DNA from: Rhizobium altiplani
GTDB lineage: Bacteria; Pseudomonadota; Alphaproteobacteria; Rhizobiales; Rhizobiaceae
NCBI RefSeq assembly: GCF_001542405.1
Contig: NZ_LNCD01000103.1
Span: 37,732 to 101,731 of the forward strand
Direction of reading: 5' to 3'
Length of the DNA stretch: 64,000 nt
Notes under the pieces: generated by a model
What the model was told of the DNA's origin: nothing
Databases searched by the model: none
Seen by the model: the letters and a program-made list of their open reading frames with translations, nothing else
Shown here: piece after piece, positions 27,770 to 36,928 of the stretch
How positions within the stretch are numbered: position 1 is the first letter of the stretch
Layout of the letters: every line of letters begins with the position of its first letter
Position numbers and translations under genes: made by a program

Positions 27770-28055
27770 ATGCACGGCAGCAATCAAACGGTCAGAAACT
27801 TCGAGTACGCGATTGGTGTCGGAGACTTGGTGGTAGCTGCTCTTATGCATGAAGAACTCGATAATGATCTTTTACCAACCGGCGCTTGTGGCGGAGCTTG
27901 AACAGCGCCTTTGCGAATACAAGGATATAGAGGCGCGCCATGGAAGCGGCTCACTTCTGAAGCTACAGATTTCGACCGTAGCCCATCTGGCGAGACTTGG
28001 ACCACAGGACCGGATCGACGCGGCAACTCGCTACGCCGCGAATATCGCTACCTGA
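27770..28055 (+). pseudogene. Possible small frameshifted gene
   Basis: An ATG at 27770 with GGGAG upstream opens a 43-codon frame (MHGSNQTVRNFEYAIGVGDL) that stops at 27901. An overlapping frame from 27849 continues in similar composition to 28055 (ALVAELEQRLCEYKDIEARHG). Together they look like one small helical protein broken by a single frameshift, but I do not recognise the family. The next 240 bp (28056-28298) hold nothing I can identify. Confidence 0.35.
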
Positions 28056-28298
28056 TTATGGTGCCCGGTTGGGATAAGCGACCATGCTGATGCCATCCTC
28101 CACCACGAACACGTCGAGGAAGCGTTAGAAATCGTGAAGGCCTCTGGGCCGACGTATTAGGCCGATGCCCGCGGGATGAACAGGGATCCTTGTGAAGGAT
28201 TCAACGAGGACAATGCACGTGGGTGCTTCACGATTTCTGTAGGATGAAGGATAGCAGTCGCTTCATCGCTCAAAGCAAATGCGCAGTCACCGTACTCG

Positions 28299-28967
28299 TT
28301 AGCATCGCGGTCTCTCGTTGATTACCTGACTTAGAGTGTCAAGTCGGGCGACATAGTCCCTAGTTTCCACAGAAACCATTCCGAGCAAATCCATGACTGT
28401 TGCGAGCTTTCCCTTCGGCCCCCGATCGAAGATCGCAGCATGATGCATGATTTCATTGCGGACTTTTCGAAGTTCCTCGACGCAGAGGTAGATTGTTTCT
28501 CGGTCCGCCGAATTTCGTGCATTGGGAAACGAGTCCGCCATTCCGTTGTGCCAAAGGTGATTTTCATAGGATACGCCGAGAAGGGCCACCCAAAACCCGA
28601 GCGAAAGTGCCGAAACCACGTGTCCGCCCGTCAGACTTAAGCCATGCCGACGTCGCTCCTTCGCGACAGCGGTACTCAGCTCTTCCGCAAGGCGGGGTGG
28701 CAAAATATTCTGGAACGCGGGTCTTTCGAACCAGTCAGCCTTGAAACGCCGCAGTACCGGCCGCATAACAGCGTTACGAACGGCAACCTCGGTGAACTGA
28801 ACCGGAAGGTAGAGGCATTCGCATAGTCGTGCGTTCCAAACGTAAAGTCTGAGCGCCAATTGCTTGTCATTTTTTGCGGCTGCGAGATAACGAGATATTC
28901 GCACCTGGGTCAAAGCGCCTTCAATTTCGGCATATACCGAAGGGATGCAGGAAAATAGGGGTTGCAT
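28299..28967 (-). CDS. Abi-like protein
   Basis: About 222 residues with the pattern of Abi_2/AbiD-type proteins: RISRYLAAAKNDKQLALRLYVWNARLCECLYLPVQFTEVAVRNAV near the N-terminus and RKVRNEIMHHAAIF near the C-terminus, which resembles the HEPN-type RxxxxH motif of this group. Relatives are linked to abortive phage infection, but many are untested. The ATG at 28967 is chosen by similarity; no strong RBS is seen. It is isolated, near the DUF4143 ATPase. Confidence 0.75.
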   Translation of the reverse strand: MQPLFSCIPSVYAEIEGALTQVRISRYLAAAKNDKQLALRLYVWNARLCECLYLPVQFTEVAVRNAVMRPVLRRFKADWFERPAFQNILPPRLAEELSTAVAKERRRHGLSLTGGHVVSALSLGFWVALLGVSYENHLWHNGMADSFPNARNSADRETIYLCVEELRKVRNEIMHHAAIFDRGPKGKLATVMDLLGMVSVETRDYVARLDTLSQVINERPRC

Positions 28968-29275
28968 TGAGCTACCGTATACCCTAGTTATTAAACGTGC
29001 GCTGCGGAGCAGATCACTGCCTTTGGCATATCTACTGCGGACAAGAATCAAGGGCAGGCCTACGGGCGCTGCCCTTTATCTTTTTGTCATGTCGCATGGC
29101 GCAATGGCGGTTTCAAGTGTGGAGACTCGATTTCGCCCGCTGCGATTGCGATTTGCGTTTCCCTATCGTTTGACCAGGTCCAATTGATGAACAGGTCAGC
29201 GCCCCGAATCGGAAGCCGATGTCGGCGCTGGTGCGCAGCGCACTGATGCCTTTCGTGACAGACGTAAGGCCGCCC

Positions 29276-29479
29276 CTAGCGGACACTTGCTCGATCTCCG
29301 CAGGCAGATCGGTGCGGCCTGGTGCGACGCCCAATGGATCCTGCAGGCTTTGAGACGTCGTGATAACCGAGTTCCTCGGCCGCAACGGCCAGCTTGACGG
29401 CCGCCGCAAGCACATCTGCCGCGGTCGCACCAGCTTCGACCGGGGCCCTGTCCAGCAAGCTGAGAAGATAGGTCATCAC
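29276..29479 (-). pseudogene. N-terminal fragment of a luciferase-like monooxygenase
   Basis: The first 40 residues (YLLSLLDRAPVEAGATAADV, then LAAAVKLAVAAEELGYH) match the beginning of LLM-class flavin oxidoreductases, which then normally continue with FWVAEH. Here similarity ends abruptly at GYH and the rest is unrelated. It is a truncated remnant divergent from the NADP-dependent oxidoreductase gene. The rest of 28968-29647 contains nothing else I can name. Confidence 0.55.
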
Positions 29480-29647
29480 ATCGCTTCACCATATTTCTAT
29501 ATTGTCTATCCAATAAGTAGATAAATAGCTCGATTAGAAACCGCTTTCTCTTTGGAGTTGAAAGAAGGAAAAAAGCACCGTGCGGCTGAGGTGGGATGAC
29601 GTTACCGTCAGGCAGAGATGAACAATCTTGATTATGGAGTGAATCCG

Positions 29648-30670
29648 ATGCCCGAAGCCTTGGAAAATGTAAGGGTAACGCTGGCATCGAGGCCCAGGGG
29701 GCTGCCGTCGCCTGAGAACTTCCGAACCGAGCGCGGCCCCCTGCCGACGGCCGCAGAGGGTGAGGTCCTTCTGCAGGTTCTTTATCTGTCACTCGATCCC
29801 TATATGCGCGGACGCATGGACGACGCGAAATCCTATGCTCCGCCCGTTGCTATCGGCGGGGTCATGGAAGGCGGCACGGTTGCCCGCGTCATCCGCAGCC
29901 GCAACAGCAATTTTGCGCCCGGCGACATCGTCCTGTCCCATTCGGGCTGGCAGACCTACGCAACATCGAGCGGCGACGGACTGAGAAGGCTTGACGCCAC
30001 GCAGGCACCCGTGACCGCGGCGCTCGGCGTGCTCGGCATGCCAGGCTTCACCGCCTATGCCGGACTTCGCAATATCGGCAGGCCAAAGCCCGGCGAGACC
30101 GTTGTTGTCGCCGCAGCAAGCGGCGCCGTCGGATCGGTCGTCGGCCAGATTGCGAAAATTGAAGGTGCAAGGGCTGTCGGCATTGCCGGCGGCCCGGAGA
30201 AATGCGCATTCGTCCGCGACGAACTTGGCTTCGATGTTGCGATCGATCACCGCGCCAAGGATTTCAACGCCCAACTCGCGTTAGCCTGCCCCGATGGGAT
30301 TGACGTCTATTTCGAGAATGTCGGCGGCCCCGTTGCCGAAGCGGTCTTTCCGCTTCTCAATGATTTCGCACGCATACCCGTCTGTGGCCTGATTGCCCAC
30401 TATAACAACGAACCGGCAGAAGGCGTCGATCGCCTCCCCGGCTTCATGCGTGCCGTGCTTCGCAAGAGCCTGACGGTGCGTGGCTTCATTCAGCGCGAAT
30501 TCGCAGACCAGCGGCCCGATTTTCTCAGTGAGGCGTCGGCATGGCTGGCCGACGGCCGCCTGAAATTCCGCGAGGACATCGTCGATGGCCTGGAGAATGC
30601 CCCCGAGGCCTTCATCGGCCTGCTGCAGGGCAAGAATTTCGGGAAGCTGATTGTACGTGTCAGCGAATAA
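29648..30670 (+). CDS. NADP-dependent oxidoreductase (CurA/PTGR-like MDR)
   Basis: A 340-residue zinc-free medium-chain reductase of the leukotriene-B4 12-hydroxydehydrogenase/CurA group: LSLDPYMRGRM near the start, Rossmann motif AASGAVGSVVGQIAK near 160 and the YFENVGG motif near 220. It reduces activated double bonds of enones with NADPH. GGAG lies upstream of ATG 29648. It is intact but flanked by two remnants, an LLM fragment and a broken LysR gene. Confidence 0.88.
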   Translation: MPEALENVRVTLASRPRGLPSPENFRTERGPLPTAAEGEVLLQVLYLSLDPYMRGRMDDAKSYAPPVAIGGVMEGGTVARVIRSRNSNFAPGDIVLSHSGWQTYATSSGDGLRRLDATQAPVTAALGVLGMPGFTAYAGLRNIGRPKPGETVVVAAASGAVGSVVGQIAKIEGARAVGIAGGPEKCAFVRDELGFDVAIDHRAKDFNAQLALACPDGIDVYFENVGGPVAEAVFPLLNDFARIPVCGLIAHYNNEPAEGVDRLPGFMRAVLRKSLTVRGFIQREFADQRPDFLSEASAWLADGRLKFREDIVDGLENAPEAFIGLLQGKNFGKLIVRVSE

Positions 30671-30745
30671 AATCAAAAATTGAGATGCCGCTTGGCTCGG
30701 CGGCTAGCGGAATGGCCGCAGCTTGCGAATATTGGTTAAGCCGTT

Positions 30746-31190
30746 ATGGCCGCCACATCGCCGGAATATCTCGCGACGCGTTCCATACCACAAACGCCCC
30801 AGGACCTCGTTGGTCATGTCTGCATCAACCATCGCCAATCCCGATCCGGGGCGCTATGCTTGGGAGTTTGCCGAGGATGGCAGAGAGCTCCCGGTCCGTG
30901 TCGGTGGCCGACTTACCTTCAGTACGAGCTACGCAATGGTGGTGCCGCTTTGAGCGGTTACTGGTTCGCCTACTTACCCGAGGATATGGTCGCAGAGGAA
31001 GTTGCTGGAAGCAGCCTGGAGCAGGTCCTTGATGAATGGTCGCCGGCTTTCCCCGGATATTATCTCTATTCTCCACGCCGACGGCAGAATTCTCCGCATT
31101 CAAGGTCATTGTCACTTCGTCGACAGGATGGCCAAAAGGAGGAGCTTCCTCTATTGTGTTGGGCGTCGCCACTACCTTTGCATTGACCTG
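30746..31190 (+). pseudogene. Broken LysR-type regulator (C-terminal effector domain only)
   Basis: Three frames in succession encode the end of a LysR-family regulator: SPEYLATRSIPQTPQDLVGH, then AWEFAEDGRELPVRVGGRLT in another frame, then YLPEDMVAEEVAGSSLEQVL and FPGYYLYSPRRRQNSP, then AFKVIV in a third. The N-terminal helix-turn-helix is absent. It is a truncated, multiply frameshifted pseudogene next to the NADP-dependent oxidoreductase it may once have controlled. Confidence 0.8.
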
Positions 31191-31227
31191 AAACATCGCT
31201 CTCGTTGCAAAAAGGGCCCCGGCAGCC

Positions 31228-31245
31228 AACACCATCGTACAATAG
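31228..31245 (+). promoter_or_regulatory. 18-bp box E (AACACCATCGTACAATAG)
   Basis: One of five related elements in this region. It lies 123 bp before the MEDS gene on the same strand. The TACAAT part resembles a -10 hexamer. Confidence 0.55.
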
Positions 31246-31368
31246 ACGCTATTTCATGATCGGCGCATCCTTGTTGCGGGAGCGGCGGTCGCTGACAATA
31301 GTCCACGGCCGCAGCGTCGAAAGATCCGGAGCCCAGGCGCGAGACAGGAACCAGAACTGTGATCGCAA

Positions 31369-32034
31369 ATGGCACCGCATGCTCATGCAATTCGCTTCGC
31401 CGGCTCGGAATTGGGCCACAGCCGCCATGTCTGCGCCTTCTTCAACAGCGAGGATGAGGCCTACAAGGTGCTTATACCGTTCATCGTCGATGGGTTCGAA
31501 TGCGGTCATAAGGCCGTTCATCTGGTCAATCCCGGCCAGCGGCCCGCGCACCTCGACAGGCTCCGCTGTGAAGGAATCGACACCGAAGAAGCGGAGGCCG
31601 TCGGTCAGCTCGACATTCGAACGAATGCCGATGTCTATCTCAGCAATGGTCGCTTCGATTCCGACAGAATGCTTGCGGTCTTCGAGAAGCTGGCGAGCGG
31701 TAACTCCGACAACGGCTATCCTCTAAGCCGGATCATATGCCAGATGGACTGGGCCGGCGACGGACGATCCGAAATTGCGGATCTGATATCCTTCGAAGCG
31801 CGCGTGAACGACGTCTGGAGCCAGCACGACGACGTTGTCATTTGCATTTATGATCTTGCAAAGTTTGGCGGCGAAACTGTCGTCGATGTTCTCCGCACGC
31901 ATCCGATGGTTGTCGTCGGCGGCGTCCTCCAGGAGAATCCATTCTATGTCGCCCCGGCGCAGTTCCTGGAAGAATTGCGGGAGCGGCGTGCGAGGAGGAG
32001 CGAGGCTCGCGACCGCGGTGAGAACCATGGTTGA
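31369..32034 (+). CDS. MEDS-domain sensory protein
   Basis: A 221-residue MEDS (DcmR-like sensory) protein: HSRHVCAFFNSEDEAYKVL near the start, VNPGQRPAHLDRLRCEGID, and a C-terminal YDLAKFGGETVVDVLRTHPMVV segment. The domain is found in regulators of methanogens/methylotrophs and rhizobial two-component clusters; its ligand is not known to me. Its stop overlaps the histidine kinase start by 8 bp, so the two are translationally coupled and likely work together. Confidence 0.85.
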   Translation: MAPHAHAIRFAGSELGHSRHVCAFFNSEDEAYKVLIPFIVDGFECGHKAVHLVNPGQRPAHLDRLRCEGIDTEEAEAVGQLDIRTNADVYLSNGRFDSDRMLAVFEKLASGNSDNGYPLSRIICQMDWAGDGRSEIADLISFEARVNDVWSQHDDVVICIYDLAKFGGETVVDVLRTHPMVVVGGVLQENPFYVAPAQFLEELRERRARRSEARDRGENHG

Positions 32035-34528
32035 TCTCGCCAAGAGTGCCGCACCACGTGATGATTGGCGTCGCCGATGCATGAGCGACCTGATCACGCT
32101 CGTTGCCTTGCCAGCGATGTGGTCGGGTGGCGATCTTTTTCAGATCGGCAATATCCTCCTCGACGCCCTTCGGGCGATGCTGGATGTCGACCTGCTCTAT
32201 CTTCGGCTGATGCTGCCAGATGACCCAGCACTCGTGGAACTGGCCAGACTGCCGACTTCCGATGTCGCTATCAACGCTCAGGAGGTTGGCGCGTCCCTCG
32301 ATTCCGCACTTGGACCTCTTTCGGCCTGGCCGGCTTCCGCCACCCTGTCGCTCGGGCAAGGGCTGATGGTCATTGCGCATGCGCAGGTGGGATTGGGAGG
32401 TGCTGCCGGCGTTCTGGTCGCGGGGTGCCATGGCAGGCTCCTGTCGCAAGAGGAGCGCCTTGTACTCAACGTCGGCGCCAATCAGGCCGCACTCGCGGTC
32501 AACGAGGCGGCGCGTCATGTCGGTCAGGCAAAATTGGCAGCAATGCTTGAGGAGCGAATCGCCGAGCGGACGATGGAGCTCGCCACTGCCAACGTGGCCC
32601 TGAAGAAGGAAATCGCCGAACGCGAGCAGACGGAGGAAGCGCTCCGCCAAAGCGAACGCACTGCTCGTCGTCTTGTCGACAGCATGCCGGGTATGGTCGC
32701 GATCCTTTCCAGTGAGGGAGTAGTCGAAGCCGTGAACGCACAGCTCACCCGATATTGCGGCGTTAGTCTTGAAGAGTTTCGAAACTGGCAACATGCTGAC
32801 ATCATACATCTCGACGATCTGCCGACAGCGATAAGGATCTTCAACGAGGCAATCTCAGCCGAACAGAATTTTGATCTGGAAGTGCGCGTAAAGGGTAGTG
32901 TCGGGGACTATCGATGGTTCCAGGTTCATGGCGTTCCCTTCCCGGACCCCTCGACCGCGCCATGGTACGTGTTCCTGACGGATATCGATGACCGGAGGCG
33001 TGCCGAGGCCGCCAGAGCGGCCAACGAGCAGAAACTCCAGGAGATCGTAGACGCCATTCCCGTCATGGCCTGGGCCGCAGCACCGAGCGGAGAGGTGGAA
33101 TATCTGAACGAACCCTGGCTTGAGTTTGCCGGGATCGCGGCAGATGAGGCCGACCACTGGTGGGCAGTCGTTCACCCGGACGACGTCGCCGGCCTTCTTA
33201 AGACGTGGGAAGAGGTGCTGCAAGCGGGCGTTCCCGGCGAAGCAGAGGCCCGCATCCGCCGTCGCGATGGCGAATACAGGTGGTTCCTGATCCGGTCCAA
33301 CCCGGTCTTCGCCGAAGATGGGTCGGTGGCACGATGGTATGGAACGAATACCGACATCGACGACAGGAAGAAGGCCGAGGACAAACTTCGTCACAGCGAA
33401 ATGCTGTTGGCGGAAGGCGAGCGGATGAGTCACACCGGTACCTTCTGCTGGCAGCTAGCAACCGATGAGGTCATTTTCTCTGACGAACTCAGCCGCATCT
33501 TCGGCTTCGACAAGGACGCCGTCATCACCATGGAAGCGGTGGCGACGCGGATTCACCCTGACGACAGAGAGGTTCTCGCACGCCGGCGCGACGAAATTCG
33601 CGCCGGCGCCTACAATCCCGAATATGAGGCCAGGATCATTTCAGGTGACGGGTCCGTCCGCCATCTAAGGGTCGTTGCGCGCAGTCTCGAGTATCCCGAT
33701 GGCCATGTGGAATGCATCGGCGCCGGCCAGGACATCACGGAGCGACGTCTTGCCGAAGAAGCCCGCGACCGATTCAGGGCCGAACTTTCGCAGATCACAC
33801 GGGTGATGAGCCTCGGAATGATGACGGCTTCGATAGCCCACGAAGTGAACCAGCCGCTTTCGGGGATCATCACGAACGCCAGCACGTCTCTTCGAATGCT
33901 CGCCGCGACACCACCGAACGTCGAGGGCGCTCTGGAAGCGGCACGCCGGACCATCAGGGATGGACAGCGCGCATCCGAAGTGGTCGGGAAGGTCCGGGCA
34001 CTGTTCAGGAAGCAGCCCGCAACGCTCGAACCGCTTGACCTCAATGATGCCGCACGCGAGGTTGTAGGCTTGATCGGGAGCGACCTGCAAAGGAACAGGA
34101 TCGCACTGCGGTTGGACCTTTCAGATCAACTGCCGGCGGTAGAAGGGGACCGGGTCCAGCTTCAGCAGGTTATCATGAACCTGCTCCGCAACGCGATCGA
34201 CGCAATCGGCGAGCTCGCGCACCAGCCTCGGGAAATCGCCTTGCGAACGGCGATCACAACAGAGGGGCTGGTCGAGCTCGCGGTCCGGGACACAGGTTCG
34301 GGTATCGCTATTGATATCGAACAGCTCTTCACGGCATTCCACACGACCAAGAGCGACGGCATGGGCATCGGCCTGTCGGTCAGCCGCTCAATCGTCGAAG
34401 GCCACAACGGTCAAATGTACGCGTCATCCAACGAAAAGGCAGGAGCGACCTTCGGCTTCCGACTTCCCTCGTATTCGGCACCACAAATCCTGGCGACGGG
34501 CCTCGGTCAAGCGAGGACGCGGCGATGA
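32027..34528 (+). CDS. PAS-domain sensor histidine kinase
   Basis: An 833-residue cytoplasmic hybrid sensor: a GAF-like N-terminal part, a coiled coil (about 165-210), three PAS domains (about 215-330, 335-455, 460-585), a HisKA domain with phospho-acceptor His605 (AHEVNQPLSGII), and HATPase (NLLRNAIDAI, DTGSGI, GMGIGLSVSRSIVEGH). No membrane helix is visible. I chose ATG 32027 because an earlier in-frame start would overlap the MEDS gene. It is followed with an ATGA overlap by a broken response-regulator gene and then an intact FixJ-type regulator, the likely partner. Confidence 0.9.
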   Translation: MVDLAKSAAPRDDWRRRCMSDLITLVALPAMWSGGDLFQIGNILLDALRAMLDVDLLYLRLMLPDDPALVELARLPTSDVAINAQEVGASLDSALGPLSAWPASATLSLGQGLMVIAHAQVGLGGAAGVLVAGCHGRLLSQEERLVLNVGANQAALAVNEAARHVGQAKLAAMLEERIAERTMELATANVALKKEIAEREQTEEALRQSERTARRLVDSMPGMVAILSSEGVVEAVNAQLTRYCGVSLEEFRNWQHADIIHLDDLPTAIRIFNEAISAEQNFDLEVRVKGSVGDYRWFQVHGVPFPDPSTAPWYVFLTDIDDRRRAEAARAANEQKLQEIVDAIPVMAWAAAPSGEVEYLNEPWLEFAGIAADEADHWWAVVHPDDVAGLLKTWEEVLQAGVPGEAEARIRRRDGEYRWFLIRSNPVFAEDGSVARWYGTNTDIDDRKKAEDKLRHSEMLLAEGERMSHTGTFCWQLATDEVIFSDELSRIFGFDKDAVITMEAVATRIHPDDREVLARRRDEIRAGAYNPEYEARIISGDGSVRHLRVVARSLEYPDGHVECIGAGQDITERRLAEEARDRFRAELSQITRVMSLGMMTASIAHEVNQPLSGIITNASTSLRMLAATPPNVEGALEAARRTIRDGQRASEVVGKVRALFRKQPATLEPLDLNDAAREVVGLIGSDLQRNRIALRLDLSDQLPAVEGDRVQLQQVIMNLLRNAIDAIGELAHQPREIALRTAITTEGLVELAVRDTGSGIAIDIEQLFTAFHTTKSDGMGIGLSVSRSIVEGHNGQMYASSNEKAGATFGFRLPSYSAPQILATGLGQARTRR

Positions 34529-34815
34529 AGAAGGAGCTGGTCGTTTGCATTCTCGACGAGGATGTTTCGATACGGGAACCGCCGCTCCATCTGATCCGGT
34601 CGCACGGATTTGATGTTCGATTCGTTCTTGGAGATGAAGCAAACCGATTGCATGAACCTCGGCGTCGGAACGCGGGCGGCCCGCACCGCAGGCTCACACG
34701 CAATGGGCAGGTTTTACCGGTCATGCTCAGTACAGCAAGGCGGCGAAGAGATGCGCCGACTGCTCCTTGCCGAGGGCGGTCGAATGTCTCGGCGAGCGTT
34801 TTGACGGTTCTGAGC
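34525..34815 (+). pseudogene. Broken response-regulator gene
   Basis: The start (ATGA overlap with the kinase) encodes a receiver N-terminus, VVCILDEDVSIREPPLHLIR, with the acidic pair intact. After about 40 codons similarity is lost; further on, in another frame, the receiver end reappears (EEMRRLLLAE, then AVECLGERFDG). The phospho-acceptor Asp region is missing. An internal deletion plus frameshift best explains this. It was probably the original partner of the kinase. Confidence 0.7.
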
Positions 34816-34835
34816 GAAGTCAAAAGGAGAAAGCT

Positions 34836-35516
34836 ATGTACAGTACCATCGCGGTCGCACATCAGCGGGCAAAGACGCAGACCCAGGCTCTGGACAGACC
34901 CGTTGTGTTTGTCGTCGATGACGATGTGTCCGTCCGGGAATCCCTGGAACTTCTCATCGCATCCGCAGGATGGCAGCCGCTGCTTTTCGCCTCTGCGAAG
35001 GACTTCCTTTCATATGCGCGACCCGCTGGGCCGAGCTGCCTGGTGCTTGATGTCAACATGCCGGGCTTGAATGGTCTCGACCTTCAGAGCCTTTTGACCA
35101 CGGATGGAAGGAGGATACCGATCATCTTCGTGACCGGCTTCGGCGACGTGCCAACCACTGTGCGCGCAATGAAGGCCGGCGCATTCGAATTCCTGACCAA
35201 GCCAATCGACACCGCTGCGCTATTGCAGGCCATAAGAAGTGCCATGGAACGCAGTGCAGCACTCACGCGTGAAGATAGCGAGCTGGCCGCCCTTCGATCC
35301 TGCTATCAAATGCTGAGCCCCCGGGAGCGCGAGGTCATGTTCTTCGTCGTCCACGGCCTCCTGAACAAGCAGGTGGCTTTCGAACTTGGGATCAGCGAAA
35401 TAACTGTTAAGGCGCATCGCGGTCAGTTGATGCGCAAAATGAATGCTCGTTCTCTGCCCGAGCTGGTCAACATGTTTGCGCGCCTCCGGCTCGGCGATCA
35501 GGTAGTCATGCATTGA
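34836..35516 (+). CDS. FixJ-family response regulator (receiver + LuxR-type HTH)
   Basis: A 226-residue regulator: receiver with DDD at 28-30, phospho-acceptor D72 (LVLDVNMPGLNG) and the conserved Lys of EFLTKPID, then a LuxR/FixJ HTH (LSPREREVMFFVVHGLLNKQ, ISEITVKAHRGQLMRKM). AAAAGGAGA precedes the ATG. It follows the MEDS/kinase genes and is the best candidate to bind the repeated 18-bp boxes in this region; that binding is inference. Confidence 0.92.
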   Translation: MYSTIAVAHQRAKTQTQALDRPVVFVVDDDVSVRESLELLIASAGWQPLLFASAKDFLSYARPAGPSCLVLDVNMPGLNGLDLQSLLTTDGRRIPIIFVTGFGDVPTTVRAMKAGAFEFLTKPIDTAALLQAIRSAMERSAALTREDSELAALRSCYQMLSPREREVMFFVVHGLLNKQVAFELGISEITVKAHRGQLMRKMNARSLPELVNMFARLRLGDQVVMH

Positions 35517-35570
35517 GGACCACGGCAAAGGGTTACCCTTCGCGCCAGGCCATCATCCGATAGTATCGGA

Positions 35571-35588
35571 GACACCTTGGCACACTAG
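35571..35588 (+). promoter_or_regulatory. 18-bp box A (GACACCTTGGCACACTAG)
   Basis: Second member of the repeated element, 147 bp upstream of the SDR pseudogene. A partial inverted repeat GTATC-GGA-GACAC overlaps its 5' end. Confidence 0.5.
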
Positions 35589-35735
35589 CCTGAGGTCTCA
35601 TTTCGGGAGATGCTTCCATGGGAACAAGGATTGAAGCCTTGTTCCCGGGAGTTGCCGATTTGCACAAATCGAAGGCCGATACCACGGCCACGACGATTGC
35701 GGGCGGGTGGGTTGCCTGCGCGATTGGAGGCAGGA

Positions 35736-36098
35736 ATGAGCGGGCACAAGACGATTTTGATCACGGGTGTGTCCCAGCCGATCGGTGCCGGACTGGTGAA
35801 GGCATTTCTCGACAAGGGTTGGAACGTCGTCGGGGCATCAAGGCGCATCAGCAAGGCCAGGTAGTCCGATCGGACAACCCGTCTCGAACTCGTCGACGGC
35901 GAGGTCAGCGATCTGGCGAGGGCCGAGCTGGTAGCTGGCAGGGCTGTGGGTCGGTTCGGTTCCATCGACGCTCTCGCCAATAACGCCGGGATATTCTTCA
36001 CGAAGATGTTCTCCCCACCATGGGGCCCCGAAACCGGTCCTGTATCACATCGCTGGCGGCATAGCGTGTCTGATGGCCACGCCGGAGGCTGTTCCTGA
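35736..36098 (+). pseudogene. Broken short-chain dehydrogenase gene
   Basis: From ATG 35736 (GGAGG upstream) the frame encodes an SDR N-terminus (TILITGVSQPIGAGLVKAFL) and stops at 35864. Another frame resumes with VDGEVSDLARAEL and NNAGIFFTKMFSP before losing similarity. The catalytic YxxxK half is missing. It is a frameshifted, 3'-truncated remnant. The rest of 35517-36243 holds only boxes A and B. Confidence 0.75.
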
Positions 36099-36130
36099 AT
36101 CGTGCAAACGACATCAAGGGCCAGCGGACC

Positions 36131-36148
36131 GATACCTTGGTACAATGT
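36131..36148 (+). promoter_or_regulatory. 18-bp box B (GATACCTTGGTACAATGT)
   Basis: Third copy, 95 bp upstream of the CheY-like gene. TGGTACAAT has the form of an extended -10 promoter element. Confidence 0.55.
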
Positions 36149-36243
36149 ACTGGAGGTTGAACAACTCCTAGATTCAATCATGTTCCCGCGGTGGTCCGAC
36201 CGGTTGGCAGATATACCGTATGGTGGCCGTAACGGAGTTGGCC

Positions 36244-36624
36244 ATGGAAAGCGTTCGTCCATTGGTTTCGGTCGTAGACGATGATGTGTCGGTTCGCGAG
36301 TCCCTGCCCGCGCTCCTTCAATCATTTGGCCTCGACAGCATCGCCTTCGCGTCGGCGGAGGAGTTTCTCGCTTCGGGCGCCCTTGCGACGACGAGCTGCC
36401 TGCTTCTCGACGTCGTTATGACGGGAATGTCTGGGCCGAATCTGCAGTGCGAGCTCCTACGTCGCAACAGCTCGGTCCCCATCGTCTTTATAACCGCGAA
36501 CCATGACGAGAACCTGCGGTCAAGGCTCCTTGCGCAGGGCGCATCCGATTGTCTTTTCAAACCTTTCTTCGACGACGCCCTCGAAAAGGCCGTCCGTCGA
36601 GCACTCGCAGAACGCAGCCGATGA
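36244..36624 (+). CDS. Single-domain (CheY-like) response regulator
   Basis: A 126-residue stand-alone receiver: DDD at 12-14, phospho-acceptor D56 (LLLDVVMTGMSG), Thr of FITAN and Lys of LFKPFFDD. It lacks an output domain, so it should act by protein contact, for example as phosphate sink or intermediate for the nearby kinase. The ATG at 36244 has GGAG upstream; an in-frame ATG at 36220 is also possible. Box B lies upstream. Confidence 0.85.
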   Translation: MESVRPLVSVVDDDVSVRESLPALLQSFGLDSIAFASAEEFLASGALATTSCLLLDVVMTGMSGPNLQCELLRRNSSVPIVFITANHDENLRSRLLAQGASDCLFKPFFDDALEKAVRRALAERSR

Positions 36625-36759
36625 CGCGCCCGGCTTGACATCACGGATGGTCACCACCGGCCCCACATGCGATCCCGTGGCGTCTGGGGCGTCGTCGTCA
36701 CCGTTCTTCGGTGGAATACCACCTCGACGATCAGGGCTCGTAGCCCCAGACAGCCGCGG

Positions 36760-36900
36760 TCAACTGCGGTGTGTGTGATCGCCGCGATGCCCCGGCAGGC
36801 GACCGGTGATCTCCTGGACGGTCCAGCCGTTGCCGTCGGGGTCTGTGAACGAAAAGTAGGAGGCATAGCTCTTGCGATCCGGATCGGGCCCTTGGCGATG
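36760..36900 (-). pseudogene. C-terminal fragment of a VOC-family gene
   Basis: About 40 codons (DPDRKSYASYFSFTDPDGNG, then WTVQEITGRLPGH) match the end of VOC/glyoxalase proteins. No N-terminal part or start is present upstream, where the peroxiredoxin-like gene ends. It is a remnant on the minus strand. The rest of 36625-36928 contains no other gene. Confidence 0.65.
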
Positions 36901-36928
36901 CTCTGTCGGGTCGCCGAAAACCGGTGAG

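Noticed and set aside
31835..32026. Upstream extension of the PAS histidine kinase
   Set aside because: It would lie inside the MEDS gene; ATG 32027 gives the usual overlap-coupled start.
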